From Lachnospira eligens (GTDB lineage Bacteria > Bacillota > Clostridia > Lachnospirales > Lachnospiraceae), in the NCBI RefSeq assembly GCF_009680455.1, contig NZ_WKRD01000001.1:62001-126000 (forward strand): DNA of 64,000 nt. The letters run 5' to 3'. The position numbers were made by a program, and so were the translations under genes. The notes under the pieces are model-generated. The model made no database searches. It worked only from the letters and a program-made list of their open reading frames with translations, and was not told the origin of the DNA. Below are positions 56,101-64,000 of the stretch, piece after piece (the first letter of the stretch is position 1; every line of letters begins with the position of its first letter).

Positions 56101-56778
56101 TGCATTCTTAAATGCTTCAACAACTTCAATTCTCTTTATAAGTCTGGCAGCCTTCTGAGAAGTAGTGTTAGCAAGTTCTTCCTTAAGTCTTACTTCTTCT
56201 TCTTCAAGGTTAACCATCTGGAGGAGCTCGAGGATTGCCTCAGCTCCCATACCAACACGGAAAGCCTTGCTTCCGTACTGCTCACAGAGTTCTCTGTATT
56301 CAGTCTCTGAAAGAATCTTCTTGAAAGGAATATCTGTTTCACCTGGATCAATTACAATATATGAAGCAAAATATAATACCTTTTCAAGGTTCTTAGGACC
56401 AATATCAAGAATGAGATCCATGCGGCTAGGAATACCCTTGAAGTACCAGATGTGAGATACTGGTGCAGCAAGATGGATATGACCCATACGGTCTCTTCTT
56501 ACGCTGGCCTTAGTAACCTCAACACCACATTTATCGCAGACAATACCCTTGTCCTTAATCTTCTTATACTTACCGCAGTGGCACTCCCAGTCCTTGCTAG
56601 GACCAAATATTCTTTCGCAGAAAAGTCCGTCCTTTTCTGGTTTAAGTGTTCTATAGTTAATTGTTTCAGGTTTGGTAACCTCACCATGAGACCACTCCAA
56701 AATATTCTCAGGAGAAGCAAGCTTAATCTGAATCTTATCAAATTTCATTGACTTATTTGATTTAATTTCTTCTGCCAT
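53161..56778 (-). CDS. rpoC: RNA polymerase beta-prime subunit
   Basis: 1205 residues. The first zinc site is [20 protein letters not shown] near 70-89. The active centre is [15 protein letters not shown] near 447-461, binding the catalytic magnesium. The bridge helix and trigger-loop regions ([24 protein letters not shown] near 911) are intact, as is the second zinc site with [13 protein letters not shown] near 884. The C-terminus is acidic ([14 protein letters not shown]). It follows rpoB by 18 bases and is the last gene of its operon. Confidence 0.99.
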   Translation of the reverse strand: MAEEIKSNKSMKFDKIQIKLASPENILEWSHGEVTKPETINYRTLKPEKDGLFCERIFGPSKDWECHCGKYKKIKDKGIVCDKCGVEVTKASVRRDRMGHIHLAAPVSHIWYFKGIPSRMDLILDIGPKNLEKVLYFASYIVIDPGETDIPFKKILSETEYRELCEQYGSKAFRVGMGAEAILELLQMVNLEEEEVRLKEELANTTSQKAARLIKRIEVVEAFKNAGTKPEWMILTEIPVIPPDLRPMVQLDGGRFATSDLNDLYRRIINRNNRLARLLELGAPEIIVRNEKRMLQEAVDALIDNGRRNGRPVTGPGNRALKSLSDLLKGKQGRFRQNLLGKRVDYSGRSVIVVGPELKIYQCGLPKEMAIELFKPFVMRELVRRNLADNIKKAKKSVEHLEPEVWDVLEDVIKEHPVMLNRAPTLHRLGIQAFEPILVEGKAIKLHPLVCTAFNADFDGDQMAVHLPLSVEAQAECRFMLLSPNNLLKPSDGGPVAVPSQDMVLGIYYLTQERPGAKGEGKIFKSINEAVLAYENGIITLHAKIMVHVTKNVNGEELSGNIESTLGRLIFNEILPQDLGYVDRSKEENLLLPEVDFHVGKKQLKDILQHVINTHGTTTTAEVLDDIKAMGYKYSTRAAMTVSISEMTVPPVKKQLLAEAEKKVEQITVKYNRGQATDEERHKNVIRVWQETDDKIKDALLQGLDKYNNIFMMADSGARGSNQQIKQLAGMRGLMADTSGNTIELPIKSNFREGLDVLEYFISAHGARKGLSDTALRTADSGYLTRRLVDVSQDLIIRETDCSAGKQIPGMYVYSFVNNRATNSSDAKEDILEPLQERITGRYLAENIVDPATGEVIVEANHLVTPKRAEAIIKTGVDKVKIRTILTCRSHIGVCAKCYGTNMATGQTVQVGEAVGIIAAQSIGEPGTQLTMRTFHTGGVAGDNITQGLPRVEELFEARKPKMLAVLAEFGGTVSIVKTEKKTEIVITDDEGNSKAYPLSKDTREKVVEGQVVAKGEEITEGSENPHDIVRILGVRAVQDYLLREVQKVYRIQGVDINDKHIELIVRQMLKKIVVDEAGDSKFLPGSQVDTIEFQEVNERLEEEGKTPATGTPIILGITKASLASTSFMSAASFQETTKVLTDAAINGKIDPLIGLKENVIIGKLIPAGTGMKRYQDIKISSTDNYIEEDEDESGEDELVFTQED

Positions 56779-56796
56779 TATAGTGCTCCCTTCTAA

Positions 56797-59700
56797 TTAA
56801 TATTCATCTGAATTGCCATCGCCGTAATCGTCATCAAAATCATCGGCCATATCAAAATCAGCTTCATCATCTGAATCTACAGCATCTTCTGTTCCATCTT
56901 CATTAAGAGTAACTGTTGACATACCGCCAGCCTTGTACTCTGCCTCTTCCTCTCTGCTGTTTCTTCTGTATCCATTACCTTCATCAAGAACCTTCTTGAA
57001 ATCAGTAACTTCATATTCAGAACTCTCAAGAAGTCTGACTTCATTGTTGTCCTGATCAAGAACTCTAACATCAAGTGCGAGTGACTGAAGTTCCTTAAGA
57101 AGAACCTTGAATGATTCTGGAACTCCTGGTTCAGGAATATTCTCACCCTTAATAATAGCTTCGTAAGTCTTAACTCGTCCTACAACATCATCAGACTTAA
57201 CAGTAAGGATTTCCTGAAGAGTATAAGCAGCACCATAAGCCTCAAGTGCCCAAACTTCCATCTCTCCGAATCTCTGTCCACCGAACTGAGCCTTACCACC
57301 AAGTGGCTGCTGAGTTACAAGTGAGTAAGGACCAGTTGAACGTGCATGAATCTTATCATCAACAAGATGATGAAGCTTTAAGTAATGCATGAATCCGATA
57401 GTTACAGGGCTGTCGAAGTACTCACCTGTTCTACCATCTCTAAGTCTTACTTTACCATCACGGCCGATTGGAACACCCTTCCACTCAGCTCTGTGATCTC
57501 TGTGTTCTGAAAGGTAATCAAATACCTCTTTATTAAGAACATCTTTATACTGTGCTGTAAATGTAACCATATCCTCAGGATATTCTTCGCCATTCTTCTC
57601 AGCCTCAGCCTTCTGGGCTGCAAGCTCTTCATCATCGAATGGATGGTTAGCATAAGCATTTGCCATATCAAGAGTATCCATAATATCATTCTCATCTGCA
57701 CCATCGAATACTGGTGTAGAAATGTTAAATCCAAGTACCTTGGCAGCAAGACTTAAATGAATCTCAAGGACCTGTCCAATGTTCATTCGTGAAGGAACGC
57801 CCAGTGGGTTAAGTACGATATCAAGAGGACGGCCATTAGGAAGGAATGGCATATCTTCAACAGGAAGTACTCTTGAAACGACACCCTTGTTACCATGACG
57901 ACCAGCCATCTTATCACCAACGCCAATCTTTCTCTTCTGTGCAATATATATACGAACAGATTTGTTAACTCCTGGTGAGAGTTCATCTCCGTTCTCTCTT
58001 GTAAATGTCTTAACAGCAACAACGATACCATAAGCACCATGAGGTACCTTAAGCGAAGTATCTCTTACTTCTCTTGCTTTCTCACCAAAGATAGCCCTAA
58101 GAAGTCTCTCTTCAGCAGTAAGCTCTGTCTCTCCCTTAGGAGTAACCTTTCCAACAAGAATATCTCCGGCTCTTACCTCAGCACCAACGCGGATAATACC
58201 GTTCTCATCAAGATCCTTTACAGCATCTGAACCTGTTGAAGGAAGATCTCTTGTAATCTCTTCAGGTCCTAACTTAGTATCTCTTGCTTCTGTCTCATAT
58301 TCTTCAATATGAATAGATGTATACACATCATCTCTTACGAGACGCTCACTAAGAAGTACAGCATCCTCGTAGTTATAACCTTCCCAAGTCATGAAACCGA
58401 TAAGAGGGTTCTTACCGAGGGCAATCTCACCATTAGATGTAGATGGACCATCAGCAATAACATCTCCTGCCTTAACCTCATCGCCCTTGAAAACAATAGG
58501 TCTCTGGTTATAGCAGTTACTCTGGTTACTTCTTGAGAACTTAGTAAGCTTGTATTCGCGCGCCTTGCCATCCTTTTCTCTGATAACAATCTTGTTAGAT
58601 TCAGAAGAAAGAACAACACCATCAGCCTCTGCAACTACACATACACCTGAGTCAACAGCAGTCTTATTCTCAATACCAGTTCCGATAACAGGAGCTTCTG
58701 TCATAAGAAGAGGTACGGCCTGACGCTGCATGTTAGAACCCATGAGGGCACGTGTACAGTCATCATTCTGAAGGAATGGAATCATTGATGTAGCAACTGA
58801 GAATACCATCTTAGGAGATACATCCATAAGATCTATCTGGCTCTTATCGAACTGAGAAGTTTCTTCTCTGTAACGTCCAGATACAGTATTTCTTACGAAA
58901 TAACCATTCTCATCAATCTCAGCATTAGCCTGTGCTACATGGAAATCATCTTCCTCATCAGCTGTGAAGTAACGCACTTCATCAGTAACTCTTGGATTCT
59001 TAGGATCAGACTTATCTACAATACGATAAGGAGCTTCAACGAATCCATATTCATTAATTCTTGCATAAGATGCAAGAGAGTTAATAAGACCAATGTTAGG
59101 TCCTTCAGGAGTCTCGATAGGACACATTCTACCATAATGAGTATAGTGTACATCTCGAACCTCGAAACCTGCACGATCTCTTGAAAGACCACCAGGACCA
59201 AGGGCTGAAAGACGTCTCTTATGAGTAATCTCACTAAGAGGGTTATTCTGATCCATGAACTGTGACAACTGCGAACTTCCGAAGAATTCCTTAATAGCAG
59301 CTGTTACAGGCTTAATATTAATAAGTGACTGTGGAGATATTCCGCTAAGATCCTGTGTAGACATTCTCTCACGGACCACTCTTTCCATTCTTGAGATACC
59401 AATTCTGAACTGGTTCTGAAGAAGCTCTCCTACAGCTCTGATACGTCTGTTTCCAAGGTGATCGATATCATCCTTAGTACCAACACCATATTCAAGGTGC
59501 ATATTATAATTAATAGAAGCAAGAATATCTTCTACTGTAATATGCTTAGGAATAAGATCAGCAATATTCTTAGTAATAGCTTCCTTAATATCCTCTAAAG
59601 ACTCATTCTCAGCAAGAATCTGTGCAAGAACAGGATAGTATACATACTCTGTTACACCAAGCTCCTTAGCTTCTTCTTCGCTGATATCAACCCATTTGGT

Positions 59701-60774
59701 AATATCAACCGCACGGTTAGAAAGAATCTTAACAACTCTGTCAGATACTGTACCATCAGCAGCCTTAACTTCTACAGTAATGAATACTGAAGGAACAGCT
59801 GCATCCTGAATAGCCTGTGCTGATTCTCTTGTAAGCTTCTCACCTGCTGTTGCAATAACAGTTCCGTTCTCATCAACAACATCCTCAGCAAGAACCTGTC
59901 CTGTAATTCTGCTCTTGAAAGAAAGCTTCTTATTAAACTTATATCTTCCTACGTGTGCAAGATCATATCTTCTTGGGTCAAAGAACATACCTGAAATAAG
60001 TGCTTCAGCACTCTCTACAGATAATGGTTCTCCTGGTCTTAACTTCTTATAAAGTTCAAGAATACCTTCCTGATAGTTAGTAGAAGTATCCTTCTCCATA
60101 GTAGCAAGAAGCTTAGGTTCCTCGCCAAAAATATCAAGAATCTCCGCATTAGTACCAAATCCTAATGCTCTGATAAGAACAGTAATAGGAACCTTCTTAT
60201 TACGGTCAACCTTAACATAGAATATATCATTAGCATCTGTTTCATACTCTAACCATGCACCTCTGTTAGGAATTACCTGACAGCTGTACAAGAAAATCTT
60301 ACCATACTTATCTTTCTGTATATCATAATAAATACCAGGTGAACGTACCAACTGGCTGACAATAACTCGTTCAGCACCATTAATTACAAATGTACCTGTC
60401 TTAGTCATTAATGGCAGGTCTCCCATGAAAATCTCATGCTCGCTGATGCTTTCTGTCTCTTTGTTATGAAGTCTTACTGTAACCTTAAGAGGCGCTGCAT
60501 ATGTAGCATCTCTTTCTTTACACTCTTCAATTGAATACTTAACTTCGTCTTCACATAACGCAAAATCTACGAATTCCAGACTTAATCTTCCATTATAGTC
60601 TGCAATTGGAGATATGTCATCAAAGACCTCTTTCAAGCCTTCATTCAAAAACCACTGGTAAGAATCCTTCTGCACCTCAATAAGGTTAGGCATCTCAAGA
60701 ACTTCTTTCTGTCTTGAGAAACTCATACGCATTGCCTTGCCCGACGTTATTGGGCGTAATCTGTTTTTCTCCAT
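56797..60774 (-). CDS. rpoB: RNA polymerase beta subunit
   Basis: 1325 residues, longer than the roughly 1190 of Bacillus. The rifampicin pocket, [30 protein letters not shown] near 500-530, has the usual sensitive residues. Active-site regions are [23 protein letters not shown] and the C-terminal [19 protein letters not shown]. The last 60 residues are a strongly acidic tail ([20 protein letters not shown]), probably disordered. It has its own promoter after the rplL terminator. Confidence 0.99.
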   Translation of the reverse strand: MEKNRLRPITSGKAMRMSFSRQKEVLEMPNLIEVQKDSYQWFLNEGLKEVFDDISPIADYNGRLSLEFVDFALCEDEVKYSIEECKERDATYAAPLKVTVRLHNKETESISEHEIFMGDLPLMTKTGTFVINGAERVIVSQLVRSPGIYYDIQKDKYGKIFLYSCQVIPNRGAWLEYETDANDIFYVKVDRNKKVPITVLIRALGFGTNAEILDIFGEEPKLLATMEKDTSTNYQEGILELYKKLRPGEPLSVESAEALISGMFFDPRRYDLAHVGRYKFNKKLSFKSRITGQVLAEDVVDENGTVIATAGEKLTRESAQAIQDAAVPSVFITVEVKAADGTVSDRVVKILSNRAVDITKWVDISEEEAKELGVTEYVYYPVLAQILAENESLEDIKEAITKNIADLIPKHITVEDILASINYNMHLEYGVGTKDDIDHLGNRRIRAVGELLQNQFRIGISRMERVVRERMSTQDLSGISPQSLINIKPVTAAIKEFFGSSQLSQFMDQNNPLSEITHKRRLSALGPGGLSRDRAGFEVRDVHYTHYGRMCPIETPEGPNIGLINSLASYARINEYGFVEAPYRIVDKSDPKNPRVTDEVRYFTADEEDDFHVAQANAEIDENGYFVRNTVSGRYREETSQFDKSQIDLMDVSPKMVFSVATSMIPFLQNDDCTRALMGSNMQRQAVPLLMTEAPVIGTGIENKTAVDSGVCVVAEADGVVLSSESNKIVIREKDGKAREYKLTKFSRSNQSNCYNQRPIVFKGDEVKAGDVIADGPSTSNGEIALGKNPLIGFMTWEGYNYEDAVLLSERLVRDDVYTSIHIEEYETEARDTKLGPEEITRDLPSTGSDAVKDLDENGIIRVGAEVRAGDILVGKVTPKGETELTAEERLLRAIFGEKAREVRDTSLKVPHGAYGIVVAVKTFTRENGDELSPGVNKSVRIYIAQKRKIGVGDKMAGRHGNKGVVSRVLPVEDMPFLPNGRPLDIVLNPLGVPSRMNIGQVLEIHLSLAAKVLGFNISTPVFDGADENDIMDTLDMANAYANHPFDDEELAAQKAEAEKNGEEYPEDMVTFTAQYKDVLNKEVFDYLSEHRDHRAEWKGVPIGRDGKVRLRDGRTGEYFDSPVTIGFMHYLKLHHLVDDKIHARSTGPYSLVTQQPLGGKAQFGGQRFGEMEVWALEAYGAAYTLQEILTVKSDDVVGRVKTYEAIIKGENIPEPGVPESFKVLLKELQSLALDVRVLDQDNNEVRLLESSEYEVTDFKKVLDEGNGYRRNSREEEAEYKAGGMSTVTLNEDGTEDAVDSDDEADFDMADDFDDDYGDGNSDEY

Positions 60775-60870
60775 TGACGTTTCACCCCTTAGTTTTCTTC
60801 ACATTAATATATTACATTATCAGTAAATGTGCAAAGAATAAGCACAATTTACCACAATAGTGCATTGTCC

Positions 60871-60899
60871 ATAGTACATCAAAGATATATATATGTCAA
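60871..60899 (-). promoter_or_regulatory. Promoter of rpoB-rpoC
   Basis: Perfect TTGACA (60899-60894) and TACTAT (60876-60871) on the minus strand are 17 bases apart. It lies between the rplL terminator and rpoB, leaving a leader of about 90 bases. Confidence 0.85.
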
Positions 60900-60995
60900 G
60901 GGATTTTTAAAAATTTCCATGAATATTCAGAATTGTATAAAGATAATAGTGTTTCTGCCATAGCTGGCATAATAAAATAAAGATGTGATTTATAG

Positions 60996-61034
60996 AAAAA
61001 AGAAAAGACAGGAGCCGTGAAGGCCCGCTGTCTT
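60996..61034 (-). terminator. Terminator after rplL
   Basis: A GC-rich stem with outer arms AAGACAG (61005-61011 and 61028-61034 in complement) and an inner GGCC-type pairing is followed on the minus strand by TTTTCTTTTTTC. It lies 33 bases after rplL. Some read-through is expected, as in other bacteria. Confidence 0.85.
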
Positions 61035-61066
61035 TCTTATTATATTCATTAGAACAATCAAGTGAA

Positions 61067-61432
61067 TTACTTAAGAGTAACCTTAGCTCCAACTTCTTCA
61101 AGCTTCTTCTTGATTTCCTCAGCCTCTTCCTTAGAAGCCTGCTCCTTAACAACCTTAGGTGCGCCATCAACAACGTCCTTAGCTTCCTTTAATCCAAGAC
61201 CTGTGATTTCACGAACAACCTTGATAACCTTAACCTTCTGATCTCCAGCTTCTGTAAGCTCTACATCAAATTCTGTCTTCTCCTCAGCTGCTGCTGCGCC
61301 AGCACCTGCTGCTGCAACTACAACGCCTGCTGCTGCAGATACGCCGAATTCTTCTTCACAAGCCTTAACTAAATCGTTAAGCTCTAATACTGATAAACCT
61401 TTAATAACTTCAATGATTTCCTGTGTTGTCAT
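61067..61432 (-). CDS. rplL: Ribosomal protein L7/L12 (bL12)
   Basis: 121 residues. The N-terminal dimer region is [26 protein letters not shown], followed by an Ala-rich hinge ([15 protein letters not shown]). The C-terminal factor-binding domain is [33 protein letters not shown]. It recruits elongation factors. It lies 82 bases after rplJ. Confidence 0.99.
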   Translation of the reverse strand: MTTQEIIEVIKGLSVLELNDLVKACEEEFGVSAAAGVVVAAAGAGAAAAEEKTEFDVELTEAGDQKVKVIKVVREITGLGLKEAKDVVDGAPKVVKEQASKEEAEEIKKKLEEVGAKVTLK

Positions 61433-61514
61433 TATTATAATCTCCTTTTTAATATTATTCTAAAATTGAAAGAGTATCTATGCTGCTTTCATAGTTAATT
61501 CAGTGTTAAACTGA

Positions 61515-62018
61515 TTAAGCAACTTCCTCGTTCTTCTCAGCAATCTGCTTAATAACACGAGCAAAGTTTGTAATAGGTGACTGGATACTTCCAAGTAACT
61601 TTGAAAGAAGTTCCTCTCTTGAAGGGATAGTAGCGATTGTAGCGATACCTGCTGCATCGTAGAATGTTCCTTCAACAACGCCACACTTTAACTCAAGAGC
61701 ATTAGCTGTCTTAGCAAAGTTAGCTAATATTCTTGCAGGTGCTGTAGCATCTGTCTTGCAGAATGCAATAGCATTAGTTCCTTCAAGAGCATCAGTAATT
61801 GGCTCGAACTCTGTTCCAGCAACAACTCTCTTTACTAAAGTGTTCTTATAAACCTTATAAACCACACCAGCTTCTCTTAACTGCTTACGAAGCTGTGTAT
61901 CCTGTTCTACTGTAAGACCGCTGTAGTTAACTACAACAACGCCCTGAGCGCCGTCAAAGTTATCTTTAATCTCATCGATAGTAGATGTCTTAAGGCCTAC
62001 ATTCTTTAAAATAGCCAT
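61515..62018 (-). CDS. rplJ: Ribosomal protein L10 (uL10)
   Basis: 167 residues. It has VGLKTSTIDEIKDNFDGAQGVVVVNYSGLTVEQDTQLRKQLREAGVVYKVYKNTL at the start and a C-terminal helix that carries the L12 dimers. It represses its own transcript by binding the leader upstream, as in other bacteria. The start has AGGAGG. Confidence 0.98.
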   Translation of the reverse strand: MAILKNVGLKTSTIDEIKDNFDGAQGVVVVNYSGLTVEQDTQLRKQLREAGVVYKVYKNTLVKRVVAGTEFEPITDALEGTNAIAFCKTDATAPARILANFAKTANALELKCGVVEGTFYDAAGIATIATIPSREELLSKLLGSIQSPITNFARVIKQIAEKNEEVA

Positions 62019-62100
62019 GAATAATTACCTCCTGTTAGATTCTTGCTTCATATAGAAGCGATTTTGCCTAAGTGAAGATTATTCGTCTATAGTTTCCCTA

Positions 62101-62225
62101 CAAACAAAACCCTCTCTGCCAGCGACAGAGAGGGAATAATTAATCAAATCCTTAAATCCTCGGTAGGCGTGTTACCTTTAACCATCATCAGTAATACTGA
62201 ATCCGGACCTGCTGTCTACGGCAAA
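62101..62225 (-). ncRNA. L10 leader with terminator hairpin
   Basis: The minus-strand RNA contains GCCGTAGACAGC (62222-62211), CAGGTCC and GCCTACCGAGG (62168-62158), hallmarks of the Firmicutes L10 leader that binds L10. Downstream lies a perfect 9-bp hairpin, CCCTCTCTG/CAGAGAGGG (62110-62118 with 62126-62134), followed by a T-rich exit. That gives a plausible attenuation switch controlled by L10-L12. The region spans most of the 296-base rplA-rplJ gap. Confidence 0.85.
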
Positions 62226-62314
62226 ATATTATGTTAACAGCAAAATGCTGCTCACAAGCTGATAGTATACTATCAAAATATATTAATGTCAACCGTTTTT
62301 AATCAAAAATCTGA

Positions 62315-63010
62315 TTAACCCACATACTTGGCTGTGCTTAACTTAACACCAGGTCCCATAGTAGAAGTGAGAACTACACTTCTAAGATAAGCTCCCTTAA
62401 GTGAAGATGGCTTAGCCTTAACGATTGCATCCATAATAGCCTGGAAGTTGTCTGATAACTGCTCCTCTGTGAATGAAGCCTTACCAATTGGCACGTGAAT
62501 GATATTAGTCTTGTCAAGTCTGTACTCGATCTTACCAGCCTTGATATCATTAACAGCTTTTGTTACATCCATAGTAACTGTACCAGCCTTAGGGTTTGGC
62601 ATTAATCCCTTAGGACCAAGTACACGACCAAGACGACCAACAACACCCATCATATCTGGAGTTGCAACAACAACGTCGAACTCGAACCAGTTATCGTTCT
62701 GGATCTTAGGAATAAGCTCCTCGCCACCAACGAAATCTGCTCCAGCTGCAAGAGCCTCATCAGCCTTAGCACCCTTAGCAAATACTAATACACGTACAGT
62801 CTTACCTGTTCCGTGTGGAAGAACAACAGCTCCTCTGATCTGCTGCTCAGCGTGACGTCCATCACAACCTGTTCTGATATGTGCTTCGATTGTCTCGTCG
62901 AATTTAGCAGTAGCGTTCTTCTTTACTAATGAGATAGCGTCTGCTGCTTCATATAATGTCTGGCGGTCAATATTCTTGGCTGCCTCAACGTATTTCTTTC
63001 CTCTTTTCAT
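62315..63010 (-). CDS. rplA: Ribosomal protein L1 (uL1)
   Basis: 231 residues. It begins [15 protein letters not shown] and has the signature [24 protein letters not shown] near 162-185 and [16 protein letters not shown] near 130-145. It forms the L1 stalk for E-site tRNA and often represses the rplK-rplA mRNA. It lies 72 bases after rplK. Confidence 0.98.
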   Translation of the reverse strand: MKRGKKYVEAAKNIDRQTLYEAADAISLVKKNATAKFDETIEAHIRTGCDGRHAEQQIRGAVVLPHGTGKTVRVLVFAKGAKADEALAAGADFVGGEELIPKIQNDNWFEFDVVVATPDMMGVVGRLGRVLGPKGLMPNPKAGTVTMDVTKAVNDIKAGKIEYRLDKTNIIHVPIGKASFTEEQLSDNFQAIMDAIVKAKPSSLKGAYLRSVVLTSTMGPGVKLSTAKYVG

Positions 63011-63082
63011 TATAAACCTCCTAGTGGTAATATCGGAAGGATTCTATCTTTCCTCCCACAATAATCATGAATCAAATGTAGA

Positions 63083-63508
63083 TTAGTCTTCTACAACGAT
63101 ACCCATACTCTTAGCTGTTCCTTCGATCATAGAAGTAGCTGCTTCGATAGATGCAGCATTAAGATCTGGCATCTTAAGCTCAGCGATCTTCTGAACTTCT
63201 GCTCTCTTAATAGTAGCAACCTTAGTCTTGTTAGGTACGCCTGATCCTGACTTAATGTTGCAAGCCTTCTTAAGAAGTACTGCTGCAGGTGGAGTCTTTG
63301 TAATAAAGCTGAAGCTTCTATCAGCATAAACTGTAATAACTACAGGTATGATAAGATCTCCCTGATCTGCTGTCTTAGCATTGAACTGCTTTGTGAATTC
63401 TACGATGTTAACACCGTGCTGACCAAGTGCTGGACCAACTGGTGGAGCTGGTGTAGCCTTGCCGGCAGGAATCTGTAATTTAATATATCCTGTTACTTTC
63501 TTTGCCAT
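63083..63508 (-). CDS. rplK: Ribosomal protein L11 (uL11)
   Basis: 141 residues. It begins [35 protein letters not shown] and has the rRNA-binding C-terminal domain with [35 protein letters not shown]. It is the binding place of thiostrepton-type drugs and of RelA in stringent response. It lies 157 bases after nusG with two hairpins between. Confidence 0.98.
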   Translation of the reverse strand: MAKKVTGYIKLQIPAGKATPAPPVGPALGQHGVNIVEFTKQFNAKTADQGDLIIPVVITVYADRSFSFITKTPPAAVLLKKACNIKSGSGVPNKTKVATIKRAEVQKIAELKMPDLNAASIEAATSMIEGTAKSMGIVVED

Positions 63509-63576
63509 TTTGGCACCTCCTAAAAATAAATGTGGTAATTGGCGACCATCATAATATTACCCTGCTATCCATCCTT

Positions 63577-63631
63577 CAAGAATTGACCATCGTGCAATTC
63601 TTGTGAATGAATTTACACAGTAAATTCATTC
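63577..63631 (-). other. Two tandem hairpins between nusG and rplK
   Basis: GAATGAATTTAC pairs perfectly with GTAAATTCATTC (63605-63616 and 63620-63631; 3-base loop), directly followed by CAAGAATTG with CAATTCTTG (63577-63585 and 63595-63603; 9-base loop). There is no T-run. A leader or processing element for rplK-rplA, such as an L1 or L11 control region, is plausible. Confidence 0.5.
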
Positions 63632-63664
63632 TGGTCTCCCACGTCCCAGGATCGGGACTGCTTC

Positions 63665-64000
63665 TTACAATAACTTCACATCTGTGAAATCAATCTCGAC
63701 CGGTGTTTCACGACCGAACATCTCAACATTAATTGTAAGGCACTGCTTGCCCTCATTAATATTGGTAATCTCACCAACTGTATCTTCCCATGCACCAGAG
63801 AGGATCATAACCTTATCGCCGACCTTGCCAGCGAACTGGATAACAGGCTTAACTTCCTGTTCTTCCTCAAGGCTTATGCCGAGATTCTTAATTTCTGTTG
63901 GTGTAAGTGGTACTGGCTTTGATCCAGGACCAACAAACCCTGTAACACCTCTTGTGTTTCTGACAACATACCAACTATCGTCGTTCATTACCATCTTCAC
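63665..64000 (-). CDS. nusG: Transcription factor NusG, 5' part outside window
   Basis: The frame is open at the window edge, and the last 111 residues are visible. The first part, WYVVRNTRGVTGFVGPGSKPVPLT, is the end of the NGN domain. The KOW domain is KVGDKVMILSGAWEDTVGEITNINEGKQCLTINVEMFGRETPVEIDF, which binds S10 and links polymerase to the ribosome. It precedes rplK as in most bacteria. Confidence 0.97.
   Translation of the reverse strand: MKMVMNDDSWYVVRNTRGVTGFVGPGSKPVPLTPTEIKNLGISLEEEQEVKPVIQFAGKVGDKVMILSGAWEDTVGEITNINEGKQCLTINVEMFGRETPVEIDFTDVKLL

Noticed and set aside
56797..60774. Rifampicin- or streptomycin-resistance changes in rpoB and rpsL
   Set aside because: The visible pocket and decoding-loop residues match the usual sensitive sequences.
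1..64000. tRNA genes, rRNA genes and CRISPR arrays
   Set aside because: No GGTTCGAATCC-type T-arm, no rRNA segments and no regularly spaced repeats were seen. The only regular repeats are the short arm-like boxes and the linker repeats.

Overview
The window looks like a chromosome segment of a low-GC Gram-positive gut anaerobe of the Lachnospiraceae. The reasons are the AT-rich Clostridia-style codon use, strong GGAGG ribosome sites, TTGACA/TATAAT promoters, the zinc-type S14, the long zinc-lid adenylate kinase, and a KOW protein between adk and infA. A secreted beta-helix polysaccharide protein and a rhamnogalacturonan-lyase-like protein beside an AraC regulator suggest a pectin user such as Lachnospira (Eubacterium) eligens. 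The species is a guess. Most genes lie on the minus strand.

Layout from left to right: (1) 1-4.7 kb, a pectin-type carbohydrate locus: a partial secreted beta-helix protein, a divergent AraC regulator and a propeller lyase-like protein. (2) 4.7-6.4 kb, a Cof-type HAD phosphatase and a zeta-toxin-like kinase pair, in which the kinase has an in-frame TGA inside its Walker A motif. (3) 6.5-17.0 kb, about 10.5 kb of accessory DNA inserted at the 3' end of rpsI. Three copies of the rpsI tail (6542-6558, 12376-12389, 17004-17020) divide it into two tandem integrative elements. The left element carries a restriction-modification cluster (TdeIII-like endonuclease, D12 adenine methylase, DUF3883 protein, HTH protein), a membrane protein and remnants of a second recombinase. 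The right element, about 4.6 kb, carries a tyrosine integrase, a repressor, an excisionase-like protein, a small protein with HUH-like motifs and a terminase-small-subunit-like HTH protein. It resembles a very small phage satellite.

(4) 17.0-37.5 kb, the rplM-rpsI operon, truA, the ECF transporter core (ecfA1-ecfA2-ecfT), and the S10-spc-alpha ribosomal cluster running from rpsJ at 37.2 kb down to rplQ at 21.5 kb. (5) 37.6-48.2 kb, about 11 kb of unrelated genes separating tuf from rpsJ: a zinc-ribbon membrane protein, an ABC-F ATPase, a SulP transporter, a methyltransferase, a NusG-II protein, a Gx transporter, a MATE exporter, a C39-like peptidase and a histidine phosphatase. (6) 48.3-64.0 kb, nusG (partial), rplK-rplA, an L10 leader, rplJ-rplL, rpoB-rpoC and the str operon (rpsL-rpsG-fusA-tuf).

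The translation and transcription genes are ordinary and appear intact. Several have clear promoters, terminators and structured leaders. The most unusual material is the tandem rpsI-tail insertion: the host operon's likely original terminator has been pushed 10.5 kb away, a terminator carried by the element now lies next to rpsI, and the element ends carry helically phased repeats that look like integrase arm sites.
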